Below are positions 1 to 10,353 of a stretch of DNA of 64,000 bases, in pieces. Position 1 is the stretch's first letter, and the number at the start of each line of letters is the position of its first letter. The notes below the pieces were generated by a model. That model had not been told where the DNA came from and did not search any database. It worked only from the letters and a program-made list of their open reading frames with translations. The translations under genes were made by a program, and so were the position numbers. This stretch comes from Pseudomonas mangrovi (GTDB lineage: Bacteria; Pseudomonadota; Gammaproteobacteria; Pseudomonadales; Pseudomonadaceae), in NCBI RefSeq assembly GCF_003052585.1, contig NZ_QASN01000002.1, positions 434,001-498,000 of the forward strand. Reading direction: 5' to 3'.

Positions 1-892
1 ACGACGGCAGGCGGATCACGGTGCGCTCGCGCTCCAGGCGCGGATGATGCAGCAGCTGCACCACCTTGGCCTCCTGCGGGTCCTCATCGGGCTGCGCGCC
101 CTTGTCCTGCTCGATGGCACAGGCCGAGGTGTCCTGGGTGTTGACGTAGGGGTTGATCACCTTGTCGACCCGGCCCGGACGATCGATGCGGGTGGAGTCG
201 ATCTCGAACCAGCCATCGGGCGTATCGCGACGGATGAACGCCGTGCCGCGCACGTCGCTGATGGCCTGGATCGACTCGCCACGCGACAGGCGCTGGGCCA
301 CTTCGACGATGGCGCGCTCGGCGTTGCCGTAGAGCAGCAGATCGGCGGTGGCGTCCATCAGGATCGAGCGGCGCACCTTGTCCGACCAGTAGTCGTAGTG
401 GGCGATACGGCGCAGCGAGGCTTCGATGCCGCCAAGCACCACCGGTACCTGACTGTAGGCCTCCTTGCAGCGCTGGCTGTAGACCAGGCTGGCGCGGTCC
501 GGGCGTTTGCCGGCCAGGCCGCCGGCGGTATAGGCGTCGTCCGAGCGGATCTTCTTGTCCGCGGTGTAGCGGTTGATCATCGAATCCATGTTGCCCGCCG
601 CCACGCCGAAGAACAGGTTCGGCGCGCCCAGCTTCATGAAGTCGTCCTTCGAGCGCCAGTCCGGCTGGCTGATGATGCCGACGCGGAAACCCTGGGCCTC
701 GAGCAGACGACCGATGATCGCCATGCCGAACGAGGGATGATCGACGTAGGCATCGCCGGTGACGATGATGATGTCGCACGAATCCCAGCCGAGCTGATCC
801 ATCTCCGCCCTGCTCATCGGCAGGAAGGGCGCGGGCCCGAAGCATTCGGCCCAGTACTTGGGATAGTCGAACAGCGGCTTGGCGGCGTGCAT
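1..892 (-). CDS. YgiQ family radical SAM protein, N-terminal part (3' end outside window)
   Basis: The frame is open from the ATG at 892 to the window edge and encodes about 297 residues of the N-terminal half of a YgiQ-type protein. It starts [14 protein letters not shown] and continues with [39 protein letters not shown] and [19 protein letters not shown], which are hallmark blocks of the family. YgiQ proteins are about 700 residues and carry a radical-SAM CxxxCxxC cluster further downstream, so the cluster lies outside this window. The biochemical function of YgiQ is not established. The gene is preceded by a 269 bp spacer after alr and has no visible operon partner here. Confidence 0.93.
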   Translation of the reverse strand, partial: MHAAKPLFDYPKYWAECFGPAPFLPMSRAEMDQLGWDSCDIIIVTGDAYVDHPSFGMAIIGRLLEAQGFRVGIISQPDWRSKDDFMKLGAPNLFFGVAAGNMDSMINRYTADKKIRSDDAYTAGGLAGKRPDRASLVYSQRCKEAYSQVPVVLGGIEASLRRIAHYDYWSDKVRRSILMDATADLLLYGNAERAIVEVAQRLSRGESIQAISDVRGTAFIRRDTPDGWFEIDSTRIDRPGRVDKVINPYVNTQDTSACAIEQDKGAQPDEDPQEAKVVQLLHHPRLERERTVIRLPS

Positions 893-1080
893 GATCGGAT
901 CAATGACTCGTGGGAAAAAGCGGGCGCGCAAGATAGCACAAAAAATGAACAATTCCGACTATGGCGCTAGGCCTCTCGGGCAGCTGCATGCCTGGCCAGC
1001 GCGGACGGACAAATTTCATTGCCCGCTCGAGCGGCTAACGGCGCCGGCTGCGCAGTGCGCCGCTATCGCCGGAAACTGCA

Positions 1081-1137
1081 GGCGCAATGCACGCTGCCTG
1101 TTGCCCCCTGGACGCAATAACCGCAGGGCATTGCGCC
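1081..1137. repeat. 10-bp inverted repeat between alr and ygiQ
   Basis: The arms GGCGCAATGC (1081-1090) and GCATTGCGCC (1128-1137) are perfect inverted copies separated by 37 nt. They lie just downstream of the alr stop codon and about 190 bp before the ygiQ start. There is no T-tract, so this is not a clean intrinsic terminator. It resembles the outer arm of the palindromic repeat at 23419 and may be a relic of that family. Confidence 0.4.
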
Positions 1138-1161
1138 GCAGCACTCGGGAAAGTTGCGCGC

Positions 1162-2238
1162 TCAGGCCTGGTAGCGCCGCGGCACGCGCGCGGTGACCTT
1201 GGTCAGCAGCTCATAGCCGATGGTGCCGCAGGCCTGGGCGACTTCGTCGACCGGCAGCGCGGCGCCCCATAGCTCGACCGGCGAGCCGACCTGCACACCG
1301 CCCAGGTCGGTGACATCCACTGCCAGCATGTCCATCGACACACGCCCGGCCAGTCCGGCACGCTGCCCGTCGACCAGCACCGGCGTGCCGCTGGGCGCAT
1401 GACGCGGATAACCGTCGGCGTAGCCGCAGCTGACGGTAGCGATCCGCGAGGGACGGCTGGCTACCCAGCTGGCGCCATAACCGACGCTTTCCCCTGCCGC
1501 GACATCACGCAGGGCGATCACCGCGCCGGTCAGGCTCATTGCCGGCCGCAGGCCCAGTTCGGCGGCGCTCAGGTCGGCGAAGGGCGTGGCGCCGTAGAGC
1601 ATGATGCCCGGCCGGATCCAGTCCAGGTGCGCGGCAGGCATGCTGGTGACGGCGGCGGAGTTGGCCAGCGAGCGCTGGTCGAAATCCAGGTCGAGCAGAT
1701 CGAGAAAGCACTCCAGCTGTACTTCGTTGAGCGAATCGCCACGCAGGTCGGCGCACGCGAAGTGGCTGATCAGGTTCAGCTCGGCCACCTGGCGAGCCCG
1801 GCACAACTGCGGATGCCAGCTGCGCAGGGCGGCGCTGTCGAAGCCGAGCCGGTGCATGCCGCTGTCGAGCTTGAGCCAGACATTCAGCGGCACGGCCAAC
1901 TCGGCCGCCAGCAACGCCTCGGCCTGCTGCGGGCCCTGCACCACCACATCCAGGCGCATGCGCGCTGCGGCCTGAAACTCGGCCGGCTCGAAGCAGCCTT
2001 GCAGCAGCAGGATCCGCGCCTCGGCATGCAGGGCACGGACCTCGGCAGCCTCCTCGATACAGGCCACCGCGAAGCCGTCCGCCTCGTCATGCAGGGCCGT
2101 CACCACCTCGCGCGCGCCATGTCCGTAGGCGTTCGCCTTGACCACGGCAAAGGCCTGCCGGCCCGGCGCGCAGCGCTTGGCCAGGGCGTAGTTGTGACGA
2201 ATGGCTGCCAGATCGACGGTGGCGACGAGGGGACGCAT
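1162..2238 (-). CDS. alr: Alanine racemase, catabolic/biosynthetic PLP enzyme
   Basis: This 358-residue protein interconverts L- and D-alanine in the cytoplasm and supplies D-Ala for peptidoglycan. The PLP-binding lysine is K34 in AVVKANAYGHG. The second catalytic residue is the tyrosine of the VGYGASW block near residue 255, and DWIRPGIMLYG is another family signature. Length matches bacterial Alr/DadX. It lies 83 bp downstream of dnaB on the same strand, the arrangement seen in Pseudomonas, and is probably co-transcribed with it. Sequence alone does not separate the Alr paralogue from the DadX paralogue, but the dnaB linkage favours Alr. Confidence 0.95.
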   Translation of the reverse strand: MRPLVATVDLAAIRHNYALAKRCAPGRQAFAVVKANAYGHGAREVVTALHDEADGFAVACIEEAAEVRALHAEARILLLQGCFEPAEFQAAARMRLDVVVQGPQQAEALLAAELAVPLNVWLKLDSGMHRLGFDSAALRSWHPQLCRARQVAELNLISHFACADLRGDSLNEVQLECFLDLLDLDFDQRSLANSAAVTSMPAAHLDWIRPGIMLYGATPFADLSAAELGLRPAMSLTGAVIALRDVAAGESVGYGASWVASRPSRIATVSCGYADGYPRHAPSGTPVLVDGQRAGLAGRVSMDMLAVDVTDLGGVQVGSPVELWGAALPVDEVAQACGTIGYELLTKVTARVPRRYQA

Positions 2239-2321
2239 GGGGATTTTCCGAGGGCGGGAACGAAGGCCGCCATCTTACTCCGCAGAGGCCGACCGGGCAG
2301 CCTCCGCGACACGGCTCAGCA

Positions 2322-3716
2322 CTACTCGTCGTCGAAGTTGTAGCTACCCGGCGCGAGATTCTCGAAGCGCGTGTACTTGCCGAGGAAGGCCAGGCGCACG
2401 GTACCGATCGGCCCGTTACGCTGCTTGCCGATGATGATCTCGGCGACACCCTTGTGTTCGGTTTCCGGGTGATAGACCTCATCGCGATAGACGAACATGA
2501 TCACGTCGGCGTCCTGCTCGATCGCACCGGATTCACGCAGGTCGGAGTTCACCGGGCGTTTGTTCGGGCGCTGTTCAAGCGAGCGGTTGAGCTGCGACAG
2601 CGCCACTACCGGGCAATTGAATTCCTTGGCCAGCGCCTTGAGCGAGCGCGAGATCTCGGAGATCTCGTTGGTGCGGTTGTCGCCGGAGGAGCCGGGAATC
2701 TGCATCAGCTGCAGGTAGTCGATCATGATCATCGCCAGGTCGCCGTGCTCGCGCACCAGGCGCCGGGTGCGCGCGCGCATCTCGGAGGGGCTGATGCCGG
2801 CGGTGTCGTCGATGAACAGCTTGCGATCGTTGAGCAGGTTCACCGCACTGGTCAGGCGCGGCCAGTCGTCGTCGCTGAGCTGGCCGGAACGCACCTTGGT
2901 CTGGTCGATCCGACCGAGCGAGGACAGCATACGCATGATCAGCGAATCGCCGGGCATTTCCAGCGAATACACCAGCACCGCCTTGTCGCTGCGCAGCACC
3001 GCGTTCTCCACCAGGTTCATGGCGAAGGTGGTCTTGCCCATCGACGGACGGCCGGCGACGATGATCAGGTCCGACGGCTGCAGGCCGCTGGTCTTGTCAT
3101 CCAGGTCGGCGTAGCCGGTGGACAGGCCGGTGATGGCGTCCGCGGTATTGAACAGCGTGTCGATGCGGTCGATGGCCTTGGTCAGCAGATCGTTGACCCC
3201 GACCGGGCCGCCGGTCTTGGGACGCGCCTCGGCGATCTGGAAGATCTGCCGCTCGGCTTCGTCGAGCACCTCGGCCGCGGTGCGCCCTTCCGGGTTGAAG
3301 GCGGTGTCGGCGATGGTGCTGCTGATGCCGATCAGCTGGCGCAGGGTGGCGCGCTCGCGAATGATCTGCGCGTAGGCCTTGATGTTGGCTACCGAAGGCG
3401 TGTTCTTGGCCAGTTCGCCCAGGTAGGCCAGTCCGCCGACCTGGCTCAGCTGACCCTCATTGTCCAGTTGCTCGGACAGCGTGACCACGTCGAACGGCGA
3501 GTTGCGATCGGCCAGCTTGGCAATGGCGCGGAAGATCAGTCGATGATCATGACGATAGAAGTCGCCGTCGGAAACCTGATCGAGCACCCGCTCCCACGCG
3601 TTGTTGTCCAGCATCAGACCGCCGAGCACGGCCTGCTCGGCCTCGATCGAATGCGGCGGGACCTTGAGCGAGGCGGTCTGCAGGTCGTACTGCTCGGGGA
3701 CGGAGATATCGTTCAT
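2322..3716 (-). CDS. dnaB: Replicative DNA helicase DnaB
   Basis: This 464-residue hexameric 5'-3' helicase unwinds DNA at the replication fork and contacts primase and the clamp loader. The N-terminal collar domain spans about residues 20-125. The RecA-like motor carries Walker A GRPSMGKTT at 222-230, the Walker B aspartate D333 in MIMIDYLQLM, and the ALSQLNR motif. The length is normal for DnaB and no intein is present. It starts 114 bp after the rplI stop, with an intrinsic terminator between them, so it is probably transcribed separately from the ribosomal operon. Confidence 0.98.
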   Translation of the reverse strand: MNDISVPEQYDLQTASLKVPPHSIEAEQAVLGGLMLDNNAWERVLDQVSDGDFYRHDHRLIFRAIAKLADRNSPFDVVTLSEQLDNEGQLSQVGGLAYLGELAKNTPSVANIKAYAQIIRERATLRQLIGISSTIADTAFNPEGRTAAEVLDEAERQIFQIAEARPKTGGPVGVNDLLTKAIDRIDTLFNTADAITGLSTGYADLDDKTSGLQPSDLIIVAGRPSMGKTTFAMNLVENAVLRSDKAVLVYSLEMPGDSLIMRMLSSLGRIDQTKVRSGQLSDDDWPRLTSAVNLLNDRKLFIDDTAGISPSEMRARTRRLVREHGDLAMIMIDYLQLMQIPGSSGDNRTNEISEISRSLKALAKEFNCPVVALSQLNRSLEQRPNKRPVNSDLRESGAIEQDADVIMFVYRDEVYHPETEHKGVAEIIIGKQRNGPIGTVRLAFLGKYTRFENLAPGSYNFDDE

Positions 3717-3743
3717 GGGGCTCGCGGAATTTCACTACTGCAT

Positions 3744-3784
3744 AGAAAGACAAAGGGCACGAGACGCTTGCGCGAATCGTGCCC
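3744..3784 (-). terminator. Intrinsic terminator after rplI
   Basis: On the minus strand an 8-bp stem (GGGCACGA / TCGTGCCC) with a 14-nt loop is followed by a T-rich tract (TTTGTCTTTCT). It ends the rpsF-rpsR-rplI transcript about 28 bp before the dnaB start codon. Confidence 0.75.
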
Positions 3785-3830
3785 GATGTTACTCGCCGAA
3801 CACCGAAGGTGTCAGGCGCTTTGTCGCAGC

Positions 3831-4277
3831 TTAGGCAGCGACCACAACCACTTTGACGGTGGCTTCGACGTCGCTGTGCAGGTGCACGGCAATGTCGAAC
3901 TCGCCGACCTGGCGGATGGTGCCGTTCGGCAGGCGAACTTCGCTCTTGGCCACTTCCACGCCGGAGGCAGTCAGGGCGTCGGCGATGTCGGCGGTGCCGA
4001 TGGAACCGAACAGCTTGCCTTCATCGCCCGCGGTAGCGGTGATGGTGACTTCCAGTTCGGCCAGTTGCGCAGCGCGAGTTTCGGCCGAGGCCTTCTTGTC
4101 GGCAGCTGCTTTTTCCAGGTCGGCACGACGCGCTTCGAAAGCAGCGACGTTGGCCGGCGTGGCAGCAGTAGCCTTGCCTTGCGGCAGGAGGAAGTTACGG
4201 CCGTAACCGGACTTCACGTTCACTTTGTCGCCCAGGTTGCCCAGGTTGGCGATCTTTTCCAGCAGGATGACTTCCAT
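3831..4277 (-). CDS. rplI: 50S ribosomal protein bL9
   Basis: This 148-residue large-subunit protein binds 23S rRNA near the L1 stalk. The N-terminal signature [17 protein letters not shown] and the block [13 protein letters not shown] are diagnostic. A long charged helix (about 45-80) links the two globular domains, and the C-terminal domain ends in [11 protein letters not shown]. It is the last gene of the rpsF-rpsR-rplI operon, 79 bp after rpsR, and is followed by an intrinsic terminator. Confidence 0.98.
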   Translation of the reverse strand: MEVILLEKIANLGNLGDKVNVKSGYGRNFLLPQGKATAATPANVAAFEARRADLEKAAADKKASAETRAAQLAELEVTITATAGDEGKLFGSIGTADIADALTASGVEVAKSEVRLPNGTIRQVGEFDIAVHLHSDVEATVKVVVVAA

Positions 4278-4356
4278 TTGAGTCTTACCTCTTAACTTTT
4301 AACCTTCACCGGCGCGACGGCAGGCCGCCGCGCATGGATGAGCTCAGACCGTGGTC

Positions 4357-4587
4357 TCAGCGGCCGTGGCTGTCGGTATAGGGCAGCAGGGCCAGGTAGC
4401 GGGCGCGCTTGATAGCGGTAGCCAGCTGACGCTGATAACGAGCCTTGGTACCGGTGATACGGCTGGGAACGATCTTGCCGGTCTCGGATACATAGGCCTT
4501 CAGAGTGTTGAGATCCTTGTAATCGATCTCCTTCACTTCTTCAGCGGTGAAACGGCAGAACTTACGACGACGGAAAAAACGTGCCAT
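4357..4587 (-). CDS. rpsR: 30S ribosomal protein bS18
   Basis: This 76-residue basic protein binds the central domain of 16S rRNA together with S6. Recognisable blocks are [17 protein letters not shown] and the C-terminal [24 protein letters not shown]. Length is standard. It lies 28 bp after rpsF in the usual S6-S18-L9 order, so its expression is coupled to its assembly partner. Confidence 0.98.
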   Translation of the reverse strand: MARFFRRRKFCRFTAEEVKEIDYKDLNTLKAYVSETGKIVPSRITGTKARYQRQLATAIKRARYLALLPYTDSHGR

Positions 4588-4615
4588 GAGATTGGCTCCT
4601 CAATAGATCCGGAAA

Positions 4616-5038
4616 TTACTCGTCAGCGTTGTCGCTGTCGCTGTTGTCACCATCATCGCCATCGGCGGAGTCGGTGCTTTCAACGCGATCGCGACGCTCG
4701 CGACGCTCGCTGCGGTTTTCTTCCGCCTTGAGCATCTCGGACTGTTCGGTAACGGCTTCGTCGCGACGAATGACCAGGTTACGGATCACGGCATCGTTGT
4801 AACGGAAGTTGTCTTCCAGCTCGGCCAGGGCCTTGCCGCTGCACTCGACGTTCAGCATCACGTAGTGAGCCTTGTGAACGTTGTTGATTGCATAGGCCAG
4901 CTGACGACGACCCCAGTCTTCCAGACGATGGATCTTGCCACCGTCTTCTTCGATCAGCTTGGTGTAACGCTCGACCATGCCGCCGACTTGCTCGCTCTGA
5001 TCCGGGTGGACCAGAAAGATGATTTCGTAATGACGCAT
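4616..5038 (-). CDS. rpsF: 30S ribosomal protein bS6
   Basis: This 140-residue protein starts [17 protein letters not shown] and contains the core [17 protein letters not shown]. It forms a heterodimer with S18 on the small-subunit platform. The C-terminus is a highly acidic Asp/Asn/Ser tail of about 20 residues, the region that RimK-type ligases extend with glutamate in some gamma-proteobacteria. The start codon is preceded by a strong TAAGGAG. The gene opens the rpsF-rpsR-rplI operon. Confidence 0.98.
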   Translation of the reverse strand: MRHYEIIFLVHPDQSEQVGGMVERYTKLIEEDGGKIHRLEDWGRRQLAYAINNVHKAHYVMLNVECSGKALAELEDNFRYNDAVIRNLVIRRDEAVTEQSEMLKAEENRSERRERRDRVESTDSADGDDGDNSDSDNADE

Positions 5039-5059
5039 AGATGCTCCTTACGGGTTGCA

Positions 5060-5084
5060 GCCTGCCGGAAAAGTACGGTCAGGC
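5060..5084 (-). promoter_or_regulatory. Possible S6:S18 autoregulatory leader hairpin upstream of rpsF
   Basis: In the rpsF leader the minus strand can fold GCCTG-A-CCG against CGG-CAGGC, an 8-bp stem with one bulged A. It sits about 21 nt before the start codon and just upstream of the Shine-Dalgarno. Many bacteria have an rpsF leader element bound by the S6-S18 complex. I see a hairpin in the right place but cannot confirm the conserved residues of that motif. Confidence 0.35.
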
Positions 5085-5295
5085 AAGGAGTGAATTGATT
5101 CGTTATGGCTTGCCGAAGCGAGGCGCACACAGGGCACGGCCGATTGGCAAGGGGCGCGATTGTACGGACCGGGAGGGCACACCGCAAGCACGCCGACACC
5201 AAAGATCGCCGCAACTCGACAAGCCGCAGGGCTGGCGCTCTGCCTGGCTGGGCCGCGCGCTCGATTGCAGCGCCCGGGCCGGCCAGACAAGGCTG

Positions 5296-6045
5296 CTAGC
5301 TGCGCGGCGCGCGACGCTGGCGAACGGCCTCGAACAGGCAGACACCGGTCGCTACCGAGACATTCAGGCTGCTGACGCTACCTGCCATCGGCAGCCTGAC
5401 CAGATAGTCGCAGTGTTCACGGGTCAGCCGACGCATGCCCTTGCCCTCGGCGCCCATGATCAGGATGGTCGGCCCTGTGAAGTCGTGCTCATAGACTTCC
5501 TGCTCGGCCTCGCCGGCCGTGCCGACCGTCCACAGGCCGCGCTGGCGCAACTTCTCCAGCGTCCGCGCCAGATTGGTCACAGCCACCAGCGGCAGCACCT
5601 CGGCAGCGCCGCAGGCCACCTTGCGCACCGTGGCATTGAGGGTGGCGGACTTGTCCTTGGGCACGATCACCGCCTGCACACCCGCCGCATCGGCGGTCCG
5701 CAACACCGCGCCGAGGTTGTGCGGATCGGTCACCCCGTCGAGCACCAGCAGCAGCGGCGCGCCTTCGGTGCGGTCGAGCAACTCGTCGAGCATCGCCTCA
5801 CCCCAGACCTGGCTGGGACTGACATCCGCCACCACGCCCTGGTGCACACCCTCGACCCAGGCGTCCATCTCGCGACGCTCGCACTGCCCCACATCGACGC
5901 GCTCCTGCGCGGCGATGGCGAGCAGGGCTTGAACCCGCGGATCGCTGCGCCCTTCGGCCAGCCAGACCTTCTTCACTCGCTTGGGATGGTGACGCAGCAG
6001 CGCCTCCACCGCATGCAGGCCGTAGACCTTCTCCAGCTGGCTCAT
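5296..6045 (-). CDS. rlmB: 23S rRNA (guanosine-2'-O-)-methyltransferase RlmB
   Basis: This 249-residue SPOUT-class enzyme methylates the 2'-OH of a conserved guanosine (G2251 in E. coli) of 23S rRNA. The N-terminal RNA-binding domain begins MSQLEKVYGLHAVEALLRHH. The knotted SAM-binding domain shows DGVTDPHNLGAVLRTADAAG, ILIMGAEGKGMRRLT and SVSSLNVSVATG, the three TrmH-family motifs. Its start overlaps the end of rnr by 4 bp, so the two are translationally coupled, as in other gamma-proteobacteria. Confidence 0.96.
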   Translation of the reverse strand: MSQLEKVYGLHAVEALLRHHPKRVKKVWLAEGRSDPRVQALLAIAAQERVDVGQCERREMDAWVEGVHQGVVADVSPSQVWGEAMLDELLDRTEGAPLLLVLDGVTDPHNLGAVLRTADAAGVQAVIVPKDKSATLNATVRKVACGAAEVLPLVAVTNLARTLEKLRQRGLWTVGTAGEAEQEVYEHDFTGPTILIMGAEGKGMRRLTREHCDYLVRLPMAGSVSSLNVSVATGVCLFEAVRQRRAPRS

Positions 6046-8564
6046 GCCTTGTCCTTGGGCTTGCGCGAACCACCGCGGCGCCCTGACCCCTTGGCCGGCG
6101 CATCCTTGGTCTTGCCGGCGGTCTTCGCCTCACTGACCAGAGCCTGCTTGAGCGCACGACTCTTCTTCAGGTCGGCGCCGGCCGGCTCGGCAGCCGAGGA
6201 GCGCGAACGCTTGCGTGGCGCCGAGCTCTTCTTCTCGCCAGCAGCAGCTTTGTCCTTGCCTTCAGCGCGGGCCGGTTCGTTGGTGCGCCCTTTCTTGGCC
6301 ACCGGCTTTGCCATCTGCCGCTCGCTCATCTCGAAGTCGATCTTGCGCTCGTCGAGATCGACACGCATGACCTTGACCTCGACGCTGTCGCCCAAGCGGA
6401 AGCTCTTGCCACTGCGCTCACCTTTGAGGCGGTGATGGACCGCATCGAAGTGGTAGTAGTCGCCCGGCAGCGCGGTCACATGGACCAGACCCTCGACGTA
6501 GATGTCCTTGAGCTCGACGAACAGACCGAAACCGGTGACCGCGGTAATCACACCCTCGAAGCTCTCGCCGACGCGATCCTGCATGAACTCGCACTTGAGC
6601 CAGCTGACCACGTCGCGGGTTGCCTCGTCGGCGCGCCGCTCGGTCAGCGAGCACTGCTCGCCGAGCTGCTCCAGCGCCGCCTCGTCATACGGATAGATCC
6701 GCGGCTTGGGCATGCTCGCAGCGCCGGCACGGCGCACGTGCGGCGTGTCCATCTTCGAGCGGATGACGCTGCGAATGGCGCGATGCACCAGCAGATCCGG
6801 ATAACGACGGATCGGCGAGGTGAAGTGGGTGTAGGCCGGGTAGTTGAGACCGAAGTGGCCGTTGTTGTCGGCGCTGTACACCGCCTGGCTGAGCGAGCGC
6901 AGCATCACGGTCTGGATCAGATGGAAGTCCGGACGCCCCTGGATCGACTGCAGCAGTTGCTGATAGTCCTTCGGCGAAGGCCCTTCCTTGCCCCGATGCA
7001 GCGACAGCCCCAGCTCGCTGAGGAACGCCTTGAGCTTCTCCAGGCGCTCCGGCGGCGGGCCGTCATGCACGCGATAGAGCGAGGGGATGCCGTGCTTCTG
7101 CATGAACTCGGCGGTGGCGACGTTGGCCGCCAGCATGCATTCCTCGATCAGCTTGTGCGCGTCGTTGCGCTGGGTCGGCAGGATCTCGGCGATCTTGCGG
7201 TTGGCACCGAAGACGATGCGCGTTTCCTGCGTCTCGAAATCGATCGCGCCGCGTGTGGCGCGCGCCGCCAGCAGCACCTTATAGAGCGCGTGCAATTCCT
7301 TGAGATGCGGCAGCACCTCGGCGTATTCGCCACGCAAGCGCTTGCCTTCGGCCGCCTTGGGCTGCTCGAGCATCGCACTGACCTTGTTGTAGGTCAGACG
7401 CGCATGGGAATGGATCACCGCCTCGTAGAACTGGTAATCGCTGAGTTTGCCGGCCTTGGAGATGGTCATCTCGCAGACCATCGCCAGACGATCGACGTGC
7501 GGATTCAACGAGCAGAGGCCGTTGGACAGCTCCTCCGGCAGCATCGGGATCACCCGCTCGGGGAAATACACCGAGTTGCCGCGCTTCTGCGCCTCTTCAT
7601 CCAGCGCAGAGTCGATCTTGACGTAATGGGACACGTCGGCGATCGCCACGTACAGACGCCAGCCACCCTTGAACGGATTCCAGCCGCCGATCTTCTCGCA
7701 ATAGACCGCGTCGTCGAAGTCACGGGCATCTTCACCATCGATGGTGACAAACGCCAGGTCGCGCAGATCGACACGCTTCTCCTTGTCCTTCTCGAGCACC
7801 TCGGGCTTGAGCCGAGCCGCTTCCTTCACCACCGCCTCGGGCCAGACATTGGGAATGTCGTAACTGCGCAGGGCAACGTCGATTTCCATGCCCGGCGCCA
7901 TGTAGTTGCCGATGACCTCGACGATGTCGCCCTGCGGCTGGAAGCGCGCAGTGGGCCAGTGGGTGATTCTGATCTCGACGAACTGACCGACCTTCGCATT
8001 GCCGGTGCGGCCTGGAGTGACCAGGACCTCCTGCTGGATCTTCGGGTTGTCAGGAACCACGAAGCCGATGCCGCTTTCCTCGAAGTAGCGGCCAACGACT
8101 GTCTCGTGGGCGCGCGACACCACCTCGACCAACCCACCTTCACGACGTCCGCGACGGTCCAGGCCGGTGACCCGCGCCAGCGCGCGGTCACCATCGAAGA
8201 CCAGACGCATCTGGCTTGGGCCGAGAAACAGGTCATCACTGCCGTCGTCGGGGATGAGGAAGCCGAAGCCGTCACGATGACCGCTGACGCGGCCGGCGAT
8301 CAGATCGAGCTTGTCGACTGGTGCATAGGTGCCGCGTCGAGTGAAGATGAGCTGGGCATCCCGCTCCATCGCCCGCAGGCGACGCCGCAGGGCTTCGAGC
8401 TGTTCTTCGCTAACCAGGCCGAATTCGGCCACCAGTTGCTCGCGCGTCGCGGGCGAGCCTCGGTCCGAGAGATGCTGAAGAATCAACTCACGGCTAGGAA
8501 TGGGGTTTTCGTATTTTTCCGCCTCGCGGGCGGCCTCGGGATCGAGGGATTGCCAATCGGCCAT
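6042..8564 (-). CDS. rnr: Ribonuclease R
   Basis: This 840-residue 3'-5' exoribonuclease degrades structured RNA. The order is an N-terminal winged-helix region, two cold-shock domains (about 80-220), the RNB catalytic domain with DGEDARDFDDAVY (metal-binding aspartates, near residue 278) and the FTSPIRRYPDLLVHR block, then an S1 domain (about 645-730). The tail of about 100 residues is very rich in Lys, Arg and Ser, typical of RNase R. Overlap with rlmB places both in one transcript. The start at 8564 opens with MADWQSLDPEAAREAEKYENP. Confidence 0.97.
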   Translation of the reverse strand: MADWQSLDPEAAREAEKYENPIPSRELILQHLSDRGSPATREQLVAEFGLVSEEQLEALRRRLRAMERDAQLIFTRRGTYAPVDKLDLIAGRVSGHRDGFGFLIPDDGSDDLFLGPSQMRLVFDGDRALARVTGLDRRGRREGGLVEVVSRAHETVVGRYFEESGIGFVVPDNPKIQQEVLVTPGRTGNAKVGQFVEIRITHWPTARFQPQGDIVEVIGNYMAPGMEIDVALRSYDIPNVWPEAVVKEAARLKPEVLEKDKEKRVDLRDLAFVTIDGEDARDFDDAVYCEKIGGWNPFKGGWRLYVAIADVSHYVKIDSALDEEAQKRGNSVYFPERVIPMLPEELSNGLCSLNPHVDRLAMVCEMTISKAGKLSDYQFYEAVIHSHARLTYNKVSAMLEQPKAAEGKRLRGEYAEVLPHLKELHALYKVLLAARATRGAIDFETQETRIVFGANRKIAEILPTQRNDAHKLIEECMLAANVATAEFMQKHGIPSLYRVHDGPPPERLEKLKAFLSELGLSLHRGKEGPSPKDYQQLLQSIQGRPDFHLIQTVMLRSLSQAVYSADNNGHFGLNYPAYTHFTSPIRRYPDLLVHRAIRSVIRSKMDTPHVRRAGAASMPKPRIYPYDEAALEQLGEQCSLTERRADEATRDVVSWLKCEFMQDRVGESFEGVITAVTGFGLFVELKDIYVEGLVHVTALPGDYYHFDAVHHRLKGERSGKSFRLGDSVEVKVMRVDLDERKIDFEMSERQMAKPVAKKGRTNEPARAEGKDKAAAGEKKSSAPRKRSRSSAAEPAGADLKKSRALKQALVSEAKTAGKTKDAPAKGSGRRGGSRKPKDKA

Positions 8565-8683
8565 TAGAGGGTGTTCACCTGTTTGATATGTCGCATGCTT
8601 TGATTCAGCGTCTTGTCTTTAAGCGCATAAGGCTATCTTGGTCTGCCTCGGCGCACGAATAAAGTTTTTTTTCACAGCAGGGC

Positions 8684-8712
8684 TTTACAACCCCCCACAT
8701 GCTCCGTATATT
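8684..8712 (+). promoter_or_regulatory. Sigma-70 promoter of tRNA-Leu
   Basis: A -35 TTTACA (8684-8689) and a -10 TATATT (8707-8712) are separated by exactly 17 nt. The -10 is followed by a GC-rich discriminator (TCGCGCCC), the kind associated with stringent control of stable RNA. Predicted start is about 8719, roughly 59 nt before the mature tRNA. Confidence 0.75.
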
Positions 8713-8777
8713 TCGCGCCCACAACGACGGCAAACGTCGATGTGGTTGAAAGTACACGAGAAATCGTCGAACTCAAC

Positions 8778-8864
8778 GCCCAGGTGGCGGAATTGGTAGA
8801 CGCACTAGGTTCAGGTCCTAGCGGTGGCAACACCGTGGAAGTTCGAGTCTTCTCCTGGGCACCA
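8778..8864 (+). tRNA. tRNA-Leu, anticodon CAG
   Basis: The 87-nt sequence has acceptor arms GCCCAGG / CCTGGGC, discriminator A and an encoded CCA end (8862-8864). The anticodon stem CTAGG/CCTAG encloses loop TTCAGGT, giving anticodon CAG, which reads CUG, the dominant leucine codon in this genome. The long variable arm (class II tRNA) and the TTCGAGT T-loop are present. It is a single-gene unit with its own promoter and terminator, between rnr and purA. Confidence 0.97.
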
Positions 8865-8878
8865 TATTCCACAAAGAA

Positions 8879-8902
8879 CCGAGCCTCACGGCTCGGTTTT
8901 TT
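8879..8902 (+). terminator. Intrinsic terminator after tRNA-Leu
   Basis: A 7-bp stem CCGAGCC / GGCTCGG with a TCAC loop is followed by six T residues, beginning 15 nt after the tRNA CCA. Confidence 0.85.
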
Positions 8903-8959
8903 GTTTGTGCTGAAAAAAGCCCCGCACCACTAGCGCGCCCCTCGATGCGATGCAGAAAC

Positions 8960-8987
8960 AAAAAAGGCCGCCTCACGGCAGCCTTTC
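8960..8987 (-). terminator. Intrinsic terminator after purA
   Basis: Read on the minus strand, AGGCTGCC / GGCGGCCT pair (one G-T wobble) around a GTGA loop and are followed by a run of T residues. It lies just after the purA stop at 9005 and faces the tRNA-Leu terminator. Confidence 0.75.
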
Positions 8988-9004
8988 TTGCATCAGTCCA
9001 CCGA

Positions 9005-10309
<1,305 letters not shown>

Positions 10310-10353
10310 TTAGCGCAAGCTGTATACCGGCATGCACCGGCCTGAAAACACAA

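Noticed and set aside
2454..4295. A 613-codon plus-strand open frame opposite dnaB and rplI
   Set aside because: Crosses two real genes and a terminator on the opposite strand; composition is typical of an antisense shadow.
3831..5038. Possible S6 or L9 pseudogene or frameshift
   Set aside because: All three ribosomal genes read through at normal length with intact motifs.
6432..8567. A 711-codon plus-strand open frame opposite rnr
   Set aside because: Antisense of a fully recognisable RNase R; no start site or homology.
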